64,000 nucleotides of DNA, from the IMG/VR virus record IMGVR_UViG_3300032236_002285, positions 1-64,000 of that record. One strand, written 5' to 3'. The notes beneath the pieces are model-generated. The model was not told where the DNA came from and ran no database searches. It worked only from the letters and a program-made list of their open reading frames with translations. The position numbers and the translations under genes were made by a program. This document shows positions 8,281 through 18,100 of this stretch, in pieces. Every line of letters begins with the position of its first letter. The first letter of the stretch is position 1. The DNA is from a virus.

Positions 8281-9720
8281 ATGTCTCATATATTATTAAA
8301 ACAAGTACCAACTTCAGCGATTACTGCACCTGCATCAACAGATGTTAAATTTTTTAGTAATTTTAACGATGGTGGTCTTTTGTATTATATGGATAGTTCA
8401 GGCAATCCGATGCCTGTTGGTAGTGGAGGGGGTGGTTCTACATATGTTCCAGTTGTATCAACAACATATGCTAGTTTATACTCTTTGTGTACTTCAAGTG
8501 GATTTGCTACAGGTTCTTATTATTTAATTAATGACTTTGAATCAATTTATGAACAGCCAGATTTTTATTGTGATGGTACTCCTAAGTCTTCCTTAGATTT
8601 AAAAGGTAAGCCTTCTGGTTGGGGATACCAACCTATTTTAGTAATGGCCACTTCTAAAAATTCTTTATCAATTGATGCTTATCAACCGCCTATCACTGGT
8701 GGTAGTTATTATGGTTTTAATAATGATAAAATTAAATATGATTTTTCTTTTAATAAAACAGAGTTTAATAATAACACTAAAGGTAGAATAACAGAAAGAA
8801 TAGATCAGTTTGGTAACAGAACTGATTATGACCATAGAGCTATTAGATTTAAAAGATATCAAAATTATACTAAAAATACTATTAAATCGGGCATTATAGA
8901 CTCATATAATTGCACCACTGGTGATTTGACTGGTGTTGGTACTTTTTTCCTATCCGAACTATCAGCTAATGATATTATTATTATAGATTCAATGTCTGAT
9001 TTAGGTTATAATATTGGATTAAAAGTTAGATCCGTAACAAATGATGTCATGGCTACTGTTTTCATCGATAGCTTATACTCTGGTAGTGTTCCAAGTGTTG
9101 TTGCTTTAAATAGTGGTACGACAATTACTCCTGTTGATTACAGCTTTGGTGGTAAAAATTATGATTATTATTCAACAACGGCTACCGGTGTTTATAATCA
9201 ATATAAGGAAGTTTATTTTGGACAAGGTGATAATAATGATTGTAATAAGGAAGTTTATACGTTTCAATTATCATATCCTAATTTAACATCAGGTGCTACT
9301 AATAATAAAATTGGCAATTACTCTCAGATTTACTTATCTGGTTCTACTAATAATGTTTTTATATTACCTAATAATGTTTTTGGTTCATCTTGTAATAACA
9401 ATGTTATTTTAGATAATTGTTATAACAATCATATTGGTGATGGTTTCTTTGATAATAATTTAGGTTATAATTTTAGTAAAAATTTAATAGGTGATAATTT
9501 CTCAAAGAATACTACTATTGATACATTTTCTTCTAATATTATATCTGATAATTTTAGATGGAATATAATACAAACAGGTATTTCAACCTATGATTTTACA
9601 TCATCAACACATGTTTATAGTAACTATACCTGCTATATGTTTTCAAATTCTTCGGGGTTTTCTAGATTGTCATATTATGACCCATCTGATGTATTGACGA
9701 TTGTTAATGTTGATGCTTAA
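8281..9720 (+). CDS. Tail fibre / receptor-binding-like protein
   Basis: A 479-residue protein. The first 50 residues (SHILLKQVPTSAITAPAST, then a GSGGGG linker) resemble the attachment end of phage fibres. Residues about 330-450 consist of short repeats rich in N, D, G, I and F (NNVILDNCYNNHIGDGFFDN type) that look like a beta-helix. Such architecture is usual for tail fibres or tailspikes. No catalytic signature was seen. The stop overlaps the stop of the convergent gene by 3 nt (9717-9720), so there is no room for a terminator hairpin. The structural role is inferred. Confidence 0.6.
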   Translation: MSHILLKQVPTSAITAPASTDVKFFSNFNDGGLLYYMDSSGNPMPVGSGGGGSTYVPVVSTTYASLYSLCTSSGFATGSYYLINDFESIYEQPDFYCDGTPKSSLDLKGKPSGWGYQPILVMATSKNSLSIDAYQPPITGGSYYGFNNDKIKYDFSFNKTEFNNNTKGRITERIDQFGNRTDYDHRAIRFKRYQNYTKNTIKSGIIDSYNCTTGDLTGVGTFFLSELSANDIIIIDSMSDLGYNIGLKVRSVTNDVMATVFIDSLYSGSVPSVVALNSGTTITPVDYSFGGKNYDYYSTTATGVYNQYKEVYFGQGDNNDCNKEVYTFQLSYPNLTSGATNNKIGNYSQIYLSGSTNNVFILPNNVFGSSCNNNVILDNCYNNHIGDGFFDNNLGYNFSKNLIGDNFSKNTTIDTFSSNIISDNFRWNIIQTGISTYDFTSSTHVYSNYTCYMFSNSSGFSRLSYYDPSDVLTIVNVDA

Positions 9721-9986
9721 TTCATAAAAGAAATAACCTTATCTAAGTTTTCTCTGTTGAATCCGTCTAATGGTTTTCCGCCACTTTTTAAGTAGTCTCC
9801 GTATAAGTTATTATACTCATCTATTGTGTAGAATCTATTATCTATCTCTGATAATATTACATTTGTATCATGAAAGGTAACAGTTTTGTTTTGTAATCCC
9901 GTCTCTCCATATGCTGGTCCAATTGGTCCTACCAATTCAGTACCAGATACTTCTTCATTAAACTGTTTAAATGATTTAATCTTCAT
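9717..9986 (-). CDS. Small protein with capsid-targeting-like N-terminus
   Basis: An 89-residue protein beginning MKIKSFKQFNEEVSGTE, one of the clearest copies of the shared N-terminal peptide, with a probable protease site at FNE-E or NEE-V (residues 10-12). The remaining roughly 75 residues, including a Tyr-rich YTIDEYNNLYGDYL segment, match nothing I know. The start overlaps the stop region of the upstream gene (9976-9986). It is probably a small packaged internal protein. Confidence 0.75.
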   Translation of the reverse strand: MKIKSFKQFNEEVSGTELVGPIGPAYGETGLQNKTVTFHDTNVILSEIDNRFYTIDEYNNLYGDYLKSGGKPLDGFNRENLDKVISFMN

Positions 9987-10437
9987 TTTCCTTTTCTATT
10001 TTTTCAAAATATTCATCTTGTTCTTCTAATGAATATTCTCTTTTCTTTGTATTATATATTAAATTATAAAGGAACTTATCATGTAGTTTGTGATGCTCAT
10101 CATGAACCATAGTTATGGTACAAGTTTCATCTTCAAAGTTATTTTCTACTTTTATTATTTCCATTCCAAATTTACCATCTTTGTCATGTAAGTTGCAAAT
10201 AACTTTTATTTTTTTCTCTAATAACTCAAGCACTTTATTAAAAGTGGTGTTTTTGGAAAGATATAAAAAGTCTTTCATATCCTCTTTGTTAGTGGATTGA
10301 TATAACTCTAAGAAATCACGCTCTCTTTTAGTTAGTGACTTTTTTTTATAAACCTTTTCTTTTATCTTATTTAATTCCATCTCTTTAACAGATTCGTTTA
10401 GTAGATAATATTTAATAATTCTTTCAAATTTGTTCAT
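9976..10437 (-). CDS. Hypothetical protein with LLNE N-terminal peptide
   Basis: A 153-residue charged protein beginning MNKFERIIKYYLLNESVKE, a divergent form of the shared N-terminal peptide with a possible cleavage site after LNE. It contains SLTKRERDFLELY, similar to a C-terminal motif in the gene at 34903, and a His-rich VHDEHHKLHDKF segment that could bind metal. An exact TTAATATATA lies 23 nt upstream of its start. Function unknown. Confidence 0.72.
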   Translation of the reverse strand: MNKFERIIKYYLLNESVKEMELNKIKEKVYKKKSLTKRERDFLELYQSTNKEDMKDFLYLSKNTTFNKVLELLEKKIKVICNLHDKDGKFGMEIIKVENNFEDETCTITMVHDEHHKLHDKFLYNLIYNTKKREYSLEEQDEYFEKIEKENED

Positions 10438-10460
10438 ACAAATATAATACTTTCTTACAT

Positions 10461-10470
10461 TATATATTAA
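10461..10470 (-). promoter_or_regulatory. Late-promoter-like TTAATATATA (minus strand)
   Basis: Exact motif on the minus strand, 23 nt before the start at 10437. A TATATTTG also lies 2 nt before that start, so two promoter types may overlap here. Confidence 0.55.
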
Positions 10471-10518
10471 GAAGTATTTACTTATTTTATATATACATTG
10501 TAAAATTACACTAAATTA

Positions 10519-13503
10519 ATGGATAAGAAGTTACTTGACGCTCTGAATAATTTATCTATCGCCCTTGGTGATATAGCACAGGCACTTGCTGATAAAAGTG
10601 AGGCTACTTCTGCAACAGCAAAGGCTATGAAGGGAGGTGATTTTATTAGTGAGATTAAAGAAATTAATGTAGGTGTAAAACAACTACAGAAAGATACTAA
10701 GCAAATTTTAAGTAATCAACAAACGATTATGAAAATGGCTGAAACAAAATCTAAAGATTCTAAAACATCAGATGTTGAGGGTTTAGGAAAAGATAAAACA
10801 TCACAAAAGAACTTCAAAGAAGGTATCGGTGTTATATTACTTATTGCAGTTGCTGTATTAGCTTTGGGTGTTGCCTTTAACTTAGTTGGTAAGGTTAACT
10901 TTCTTTCTGTTGTTGCTTTGTCATTAGCACTTCCGTTACTTGCTATTGGTTTTGCTAAAGTTTTAACGACACTAAAAGAAGTTGGTTTTAATGCTAAAGA
11001 AGATAGTAAGAATTTTCTTATTGCTATAGGTGCTATTGCACTATCTATAACAATGGCATCTTGGATATTACAAATGATTATTCCTTTGTCATTTTCTAAA
11101 GCCATGACTGCCACATTTATTGCTGTTACATTTGCACTATTAGCTCCTTCTATTTCAAGTTTTATGACGGCATTTAAGGGTCTAACCTGGATGGAGATAG
11201 CAAAAGGAGCAGTATCAATGGTTATAATATTACCAGCAATGGCTTTAGGTCTTGCTTTTGCATCTTGGGCATTTCAATTAATTAGACCTATTGGTATTGC
11301 ACAATTTCTTACTGCTGTTGGTATATCAGTTGCCTTTGTTGTTATTTCTTTTGGTTTAAAAAAGATGTTAGAGTCGTTTAAAGATGTAGATCTTAAAACG
11401 GCTGTAAAAGATATTGTACTTCTTCCTTTAGTTTTACCAGCAGTTGCTTTGGGTATAGCTCTATCATCATATGCTTTTCAATTAATAAAACCTGTAGGTT
11501 TATCTCAAATGTTTACCGCTGTTTTTATATCAGTTGCGTTTACTGTTATTGCTTATGGTTTGAATAAAATACTAACTTCATTTAAGGATATTTCTCCAGA
11601 ACAAGCAATTGAAGCCGCTATAATGATACCAATATTATTTGTTGGTATATCATATGCGATAGCCTTTTCATCTATAGCTTTTTCTAAAATAGTTCCAATT
11701 AGTTTTACTCAATTTCTTACCGCTGTTGGTATAGCCGCTGTTTTTGTTGTTATATCACTTGGTTTGAAGCTTATGACTAAAGCGATATCTCAGCTGAATT
11801 GGAAAGATGTTTTACTGATACCTGCTTTATACTCTGTTATATCAGTTGCTATATTTATATCTTCAGCTATTTTATCAAAAACTACAGTTATACCATTGTC
11901 TACATTAACCTCTATATTAGCATTTAGTATTACAATAGCGGGTGCTGTTGTTGCTATGGGAGGTGCTGTTTGGTTACTTACAAAAATGGGACTAGGTATT
12001 AAAGATGCTGTTATAGGTGGTTTACTAACTGTAATTATATCAACTGCTATAATGGTATCATCTCATATATTAGCACTTGGTAATTATAAAGATTACCCAG
12101 ATTGGAAATGGGCACTTGGTGTTGGTTTATCATTATTGGCTTTTGCCCCAGCTATGGTTGCTTTGGGTTTAATTAGTATGAGTGGTGTTGGTGCTCTTGC
12201 TTTATTGGCAGGTGCAGCCGCTGTCTTGGGTGTTGCTGGTACTATAGTTGTGACATCTCATATATTATCATCTGGTAAATATACAGGTGGTCCTCCACTT
12301 TGGTGGTCTATGTCTACTGCACTTTCATTAACTGCTTTTACTGCTGGTATGGTTTTACTTGGTGGTATGATTGTTGCTAGTTTTGGATTAGGTGCTTTGG
12401 CGCTTGCTGCTGGTAGTAAGGCTGTTCTAACTGTTGCTCAAACAATAGTTGATACATCTTTTATATTACAAAAGGGTAAGTATGTGGGTGGTCCTACTAA
12501 AGAATGGGCTGAGGGTATATCATTGGCTTTAGGTGCTTTTTCACCTGTTTATGGTATGTTAATGGCTAATAAAATAATGAGTCTATTTGGTGGTGGTGTT
12601 GGTCCAGATGATTTTACAAAGGCAATAAGAGTTGTTTCACAAGGTATAGTAGATGCTGCTATTTTCTTTGCAAATGTTGATCGTAGCATATTTAAGGGTG
12701 GTCCTACTAAAGAATGGTCGGATGGTGTAGGCGGTGCTATTGGTGCTTTCTCGCCTGTGTTTAAGGCTTTACATGAAGATAGTGGTTGGTTTACATCAAG
12801 TGATGATGTTATTAAAAACATGACAAATGCTGTAAAATCCATATCACAAAGTATAGTTGATGTTGCTACAAATTTTTCATCAGCAGGTAATATATGGACA
12901 AATTATCCTACCGCAGATTGGACTAAGAATATAGGACAAGCCATAACAAGTTTTGCAGATTTAGTTAAAAATCTTAAAGGTTATGAGAATTCAGGATTTA
13001 AATCTCTAATTGGTGCTGATCCTATAACTAATATTTCAAATGGTATGATTAAAATAGCCGGTGCTTATGATAGATTAGCAAGAGCTATAAAAAACTTTGG
13101 TTCAGCTCTTAATGGATTGGATATTGTTAAAGTTAATGCCTTTAGATCACTCACTGCTAACTTAGCTATGTTATCTGCTATGGATTCAACGATGTTTAGT
13201 AACATGTTGAAGGTTATTGAAAGTAGAAGTGGTGTTTTTGCTAACTTATTGAAATCACAAACAGCTGAGATTACTAAAAGACCAGGTGTTAATGTTGCAG
13301 GTGCTGCTGGTGCTGCTGGCCAAGGTAAAAAGGTTGATGAGTCATATATGAGAGATAATAAGGGTGAAACTCAACTACAAAAACTTGATAAAGTTGTTGC
13401 TTTATTAAGTGAATTGAGAAACTCAGCAAGAAGCATTGATGAGCATCTTCAAAATCCTAAAATGAAGAAAAATGAAGATATCGGCGCTAAAGGTGATGAT
13501 TAA
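10519..13503 (+). CDS. Probable tail tape-measure protein, membrane-segment-rich
   Basis: A 994-residue protein. Residues 1-100 are helical and charged. Residues about 103-650 hold a dozen or more hydrophobic segments. Two internal repeat families are visible. One is about 75-80 residues long (four copies, core such as FQLIKPVGLSQMFTAVF followed by a charged SFKD). The other has the core GKYxGGPxxxW followed by an AF segment (about five copies, residues 530-830). The C-terminal 150 residues are soluble and end in a charged coil. Large size, repeats, hydrophobic channel-like segments and a place among tail genes suit a tape-measure protein that inserts into the host membrane. At T4-like spacing, 994 residues would suit a tail somewhat longer than T4's. 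The assignment is inferred. Confidence 0.55.
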   Translation: MDKKLLDALNNLSIALGDIAQALADKSEATSATAKAMKGGDFISEIKEINVGVKQLQKDTKQILSNQQTIMKMAETKSKDSKTSDVEGLGKDKTSQKNFKEGIGVILLIAVAVLALGVAFNLVGKVNFLSVVALSLALPLLAIGFAKVLTTLKEVGFNAKEDSKNFLIAIGAIALSITMASWILQMIIPLSFSKAMTATFIAVTFALLAPSISSFMTAFKGLTWMEIAKGAVSMVIILPAMALGLAFASWAFQLIRPIGIAQFLTAVGISVAFVVISFGLKKMLESFKDVDLKTAVKDIVLLPLVLPAVALGIALSSYAFQLIKPVGLSQMFTAVFISVAFTVIAYGLNKILTSFKDISPEQAIEAAIMIPILFVGISYAIAFSSIAFSKIVPISFTQFLTAVGIAAVFVVISLGLKLMTKAISQLNWKDVLLIPALYSVISVAIFISSAILSKTTVIPLSTLTSILAFSITIAGAVVAMGGAVWLLTKMGLGIKDAVIGGLLTVIISTAIMVSSHILALGNYKDYPDWKWALGVGLSLLAFAPAMVALGLISMSGVGALALLAGAAAVLGVAGTIVVTSHILSSGKYTGGPPLWWSMSTALSLTAFTAGMVLLGGMIVASFGLGALALAAGSKAVLTVAQTIVDTSFILQKGKYVGGPTKEWAEGISLALGAFSPVYGMLMANKIMSLFGGGVGPDDFTKAIRVVSQGIVDAAIFFANVDRSIFKGGPTKEWSDGVGGAIGAFSPVFKALHEDSGWFTSSDDVIKNMTNAVKSISQSIVDVATNFSSAGNIWTNYPTADWTKNIGQAITSFADLVKNLKGYENSGFKSLIGADPITNISNGMIKIAGAYDRLARAIKNFGSALNGLDIVKVNAFRSLTANLAMLSAMDSTMFSNMLKVIESRSGVFANLLKSQTAEITKRPGVNVAGAAGAAGQGKKVDESYMRDNKGETQLQKLDKVVALLSELRNSARSIDEHLQNPKMKKNEDIGAKGDD

Positions 13504-13532
13504 ACATTTTAAACAATTATTATATAATCTAT

Positions 13533-13982
13533 ATGGCAAATAAAATTTCTTTTATTAAAAAACTAAGTATCTTTAGAGATTTCAAAAAAGTATTGAGATT
13601 AAATAAGATAGAAATACAAGAGGTATTTGGTGCTAGAGTTGATAATGCTTATAGAATTTACAATGTTATTAATGTACCAGTTGAAGAGATAGGCGAACCT
13701 TATAATTTAAGAAAGTCAGATATTGATTTAATAGCCGAAAAAACAGTTAGAGAATACTCTTCAGGTATTTCCAAGTATTTAGATTCAAAAGGACTACAAG
13801 AGATGTATGATTTCTATGAGATTAGAAAAGTAGATAAATATTCTTATTTAATAGTTATTGGATTTTCATTACCAAATGATCCTTTCAGAAGTAATATATA
13901 TTATGATAATTTGAGGTATAGAGTTATACCGATTTTATCAGTTATAAGTTTGATAATTTTATCGCTTATTTTATTTCTTTAA
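13533..13982 (+). CDS. Hypothetical protein with C-terminal membrane anchor
   Basis: A 149-residue protein, mostly soluble and basic at the N-terminus, ending in one strong hydrophobic segment (residues about 130-149, VIPILSVISLIILSLILFL). It follows the probable tape-measure gene after 29 nt, with a TATATAAT element between. A tail-anchored topology is likely. Not recognised. Confidence 0.72.
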   Translation: MANKISFIKKLSIFRDFKKVLRLNKIEIQEVFGARVDNAYRIYNVINVPVEEIGEPYNLRKSDIDLIAEKTVREYSSGISKYLDSKGLQEMYDFYEIRKVDKYSYLIVIGFSLPNDPFRSNIYYDNLRYRVIPILSVISLIILSLILFL

Positions 13983-14030
13983 CTAAACTTTTACCACTAC
14001 TCAACTTATAAAATAAAAAATAATTCTAAA

Positions 14031-14462
14031 ATGGATAAATTTTACGAGGTATCTGAAGATGCAATCGCACGCTTTTACGAAATCTTTAACAAAAAAACTT
14101 TCCCAGTAGCTATTGGTTTTCAGTTTATTGGTTGTGAAAAACAAAAAGAACTTATTAAAATTTCAAAAGTTGCAGACCAGTATGCTTTTCTTCTTAAAAA
14201 AGAAATACTAGTTTCTATCAATGATGATTTAATGAGTGTATTTGATGATGAATCAATTGAAATCTTAATCGAACAAGAAATTGATAAGGTAACAATGAAC
14301 ATTGAAACTGGAAAGATTAAATTAATCAAAACAGACTTAAATACTTTCTCAGCTATTGTTAATAAGTATGGTGTTGAAAAAGTAGCAAGAGCTAATAAAG
14401 TTGAAGAACTTTATCAAGAACAAAAGAAAGACGGTAAAGCTGACGAAGAATTTATAGCTTAA
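14031..14462 (+). CDS. Hypothetical protein, possibly a degenerate metallopeptidase fold
   Basis: A 143-residue soluble protein. The core KEILVSINDDLMSVFDDESIEILIEQEID has the spacing seen in a family of phage-encoded metallopeptidase-like proteins (ISVNEEVW...LLDHELCH). The HExxH-type histidines are missing here (EQEID), so any such protein would be inactive. The next gene starts 21 nt downstream and the two are probably co-transcribed. The comparison is from memory and weak. Confidence 0.65.
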   Translation: MDKFYEVSEDAIARFYEIFNKKTFPVAIGFQFIGCEKQKELIKISKVADQYAFLLKKEILVSINDDLMSVFDDESIEILIEQEIDKVTMNIETGKIKLIKTDLNTFSAIVNKYGVEKVARANKVEELYQEQKKDGKADEEFIA

Positions 14463-14483
14463 TAAAATAAAAATAAAATTAAT

Positions 14484-15146
14484 ATGGAAAACATTGAAAC
14501 AAGAGTAGTTAAACCAGCAGTATCATTTTTTGAAAATGAGGAGGTTTATTTAGTTATAGATCCTCAAGAAGAATCTAATTTAGATTCTAAAATTAAAGAT
14601 ATTGAGGATTACATGAAAAATAATACAGGTAAAGGTAAAACTGAACAAGAGAAAGATGACCTTTATAAAAGTGCACAAGATTTGTGGAATAATTATGCTA
14701 CAGCACTTAAAAGTGCTCAGTATAATTTTCAATTAAATAGACCACAACACAGATTTTTAACTGATTTAATTCTCACTAAAATGGAATATGATGTTAATAC
14801 TGTATTTTTTGCTATAGAATTAACAGATATGTTAGGTAGTATGAAAGGTGCTAAATATACAGATGATAAGAATTTAATTTCTTTCCCTGTAAACGCAACA
14901 GAAATCACTTATATTTATCACTTAATCTCTAAGCATAAAGTAAAAGGTCTTTCAAAAGAAGCTTACTTATTTTCACAAATTCTTTATAGAATTGGTGGTA
15001 TCAGTAAGATGTTTAATTACTATGAGGCAGCTCATAAAAATTTATCAAGTGATATCCAAAATTGGGTTCTTACTTTTGATGAAGGTGTTGAGTTAGACAC
15101 TGTTACAACAAAAAAATCTTCTAAGAAAGAAAAAGTAACTGAATAG
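14484..15146 (+). CDS. Hypothetical protein
   Basis: A 220-residue soluble, mainly helical protein with an acidic N-terminal half and a Lys-rich end (KKSSKKEKVTE). No family recognised. It is the last gene of the plus-strand run 10519-15146 and ends at a hairpin shared with the giant baseplate-type gene. Context suggests a tail-related or accessory protein. Confidence 0.72.
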   Translation: MENIETRVVKPAVSFFENEEVYLVIDPQEESNLDSKIKDIEDYMKNNTGKGKTEQEKDDLYKSAQDLWNNYATALKSAQYNFQLNRPQHRFLTDLILTKMEYDVNTVFFAIELTDMLGSMKGAKYTDDKNLISFPVNATEITYIYHLISKHKVKGLSKEAYLFSQILYRIGGISKMFNYYEAAHKNLSSDIQNWVLTFDEGVELDTVTTKKSSKKEKVTE

Positions 15147-15166
15147 TAAATATCGGTTAAAAAATT

Positions 15167-15198
15167 AAAACCTCTGTAAAACTACAGAGGTTTTTTAT
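15167..15198. terminator. Bidirectional hairpin terminator
   Basis: AAAACCTCTGTA and TACAGAGGTTTT form a 12-bp stem with a 4-nt loop followed by T-runs. It lies between two convergent genes. Confidence 0.85.
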
Positions 15199-15199
15199 T

Positions 15200-18100
15200 T
15201 TAATATATTGGTGTTATTGGTTGAAATGGACCTATTAAATCAATATAAGTCACCGGTTGTCTCAAGTCTTTAAGACCTCTTATTTCATAGTTCTTTTTAT
15301 CTTTATAAACCAACCCATACCCATTGTCTGTTGTTATCTCGATAACAATAAAAGGATCTATATTAGAGTCAATTGTAAAATTGAATGGTAATATAGGATT
15401 TGGTGGTGGTAACAACGAAGTAGTTGACTGTGTTGCATATTTAGGAACTTGTCTAAACTCTTTAATAGTCTGAACTGGTTCATAGTTAATTTCTTTCCAC
15501 TCAGTTATTTTTAACCAATTTTGAGTATCAACTACAGGTGTTATAGAGCTAGTTGCTGTTGAAGCCGTTCCTAATCCACTATAAACAAATATATCTCTAT
15601 TATACTCAACAATACTTGTTACACTATAGGATAGTCCAGATACCCATGATTGTACATTTTCGTAAGTTCTTGGGTTATGTACTTTATTATTATCAATTTG
15701 TGACTCATATATCTTACCATAATAGCTTACTTTATCTCCAATATTATAAGTTGTAAATGGATACCACTCTTTATATGTTTTATAAGTTCTAACTAATATA
15801 TCAAAATATTCTGGTAGTTCTAATGGAATACCATTATATGGTTTTGGTGGTGGTGTTAATCCAGTTGGATTTTTATCAGCACCTACTTTATCTATTATTG
15901 AGTAAAAATCAATTACACAATTGTAAACAGTTGAACCACTATTAATTGGCATCAAGTAAGCTTCGTTTAACTTAAATGATATTGGTGTCATATTCTGTCT
16001 AATATTGAATATTTGAACATCATATGATGTGTGTTGTATCTGTGGTTGATCATTAAAATAAGCCTTACCGGTTATATCTAATATCTTATGTGTTAAAGGT
16101 ATGATATTTCTCTTTAACCAATATTTAAGACCTTGTAATTTAATGATTACTTCATCTATTGAATAGTTTAGTACATTGTTACCATCTTTATCAGTAATAG
16201 CATAGGTTAGATTGAATAGATTTGTAGCCTCATAATCATTATTTGGGAAGTTATTTTTGAAGAAATCACTTTCTGTCCAACCTGGAACTGAATTATCAAA
16301 TATATCAGGAATTTCTTGTTTGAACAATTTTAAGAACTTTTCAGATTGTGGGTTAATGTTTCTATAATACTCATTTAATTGTAAATCATTATAACCAAAA
16401 AAGTTAATAGCATTAATAATTGATTTATAAGCACCGATATAAGGATATATCAAATGCTTCATCATTAACATTTCTTTTCTTTTCTTATTTAAGTATGTCC
16501 AGTCGATGCCACCTTCTAGTATATCATACTCCTTGAATATAAATACTTCACTAGGTGCTACCAATTTACCTACATTTCCCAATTCTGTTTTAAATCTTAT
16601 GTCTTCGATTTCAGTTTGACCGTAAGTTATAAATCTACCAATTTCTCTATCAATTACATTGATGTTAACAGTACAATATGTTGTGCTTCCACTAGATGGA
16701 TAATTACTTATTACAGAACTTTCTTGATATAAATAGTCATCAGAGTTAATAAAATCAACAATAATACTTTTGTAGTAAACACTTCTAATTTTAACAATTG
16801 TTCCATTGTTATCGGATATGTATTGTTTTTTATTGTTAGTTGTATCTTTTACATAGATAGTAATAATTTGACCTTCTTTTAACCCAATATCTGTGAAGCT
16901 ATATGGTGAGTTAACATTAAGCTCTATATAACCTCTTCTATCAGGTCCGTAAACATCAAGAGTTTGAAATGACATTATAGAATTATTAGTTGATGTTGAA
17001 TCAAATATAAGAGATATATCTTCTTTTTTATAAAGTTGAAGGATTGATCTTATTGCTCCTTCCTCATCTGCTCTAAAACCTATAAATAATTCTAAAGGTT
17101 CAGGTGAGGTTGATATGTCATTATCATCATCTATGTAACTTAAAGCATAAGAAACCGTTCCAAATATAGTTTGCTGATATTCTGGTGCGCTTAATTTTGT
17201 TAAGTCTTTATTAGGTTTAGTATTTAAAACCGCTGTTGTTAGTGGTTTAGGTCCAACATATGAATAACTACCGGTTGTTGGTAATTGAGTTCCTGAAAAA
17301 TCATACATGAAAAATTCAGGTGATACATCAGAATACCATTTAAAGTAGTATGTAACTTGAGCATCATTTTTGAAGTTTTCTCTTGGTTTTCTTAAATATT
17401 CTTTAGTCTTTAGCCAAAGGTCTACATGTGGTGTATAATCAGGACTTAAAGTTCCATATAAATTATCTTCAGCTATTTGAGTATTTATAACCTCTGGTGT
17501 TATTACACTATTTAATGTGACCTCCATCTCAAGTACTGAGTTTATTGATGGTTGTATAGTCCAAATAGACTTTCTTTCAGGATTGTATATTATTCTTCCT
17601 GAACCAGCTGATAAAGCCTCTGTATGTACTACTGAGCCGTTTGTAGGGTTTATAACTTGTATTACATTACTTAGCTTTGATGATAGATATACATCACCAT
17701 CATATTGATTTAGTGATAAATAACCCCAGTTACCAAGTGCTGTATTAACAACAACAGAGTTAGAATTTAAATCTAGAGCTTTAAATGATGTTGTTGAATC
17801 GGATATATTAACATCTCCTGTTAAATTGTTATAAATGATATCTTCAAATCCGCTTGTTAATACATTTGGTATTGATATTGTTAAACTATTATCTATTTTC
17901 CATAATGATGCTGAGCCATAAACATAAATTGATTCGTTAACTGGCTCATAGAAAATTGAGCCTGTTGCGCCTGGTACACCAAATGTAGTTTGTATAGCTC
18001 TTGTTGAGCCTAAAACTCTTAAAACAGAGCTTGTATTTGAGTTTGTGATGATATACATATCACCTTCAAAATCATTGAATATCATAGTACCCGTAGATGT

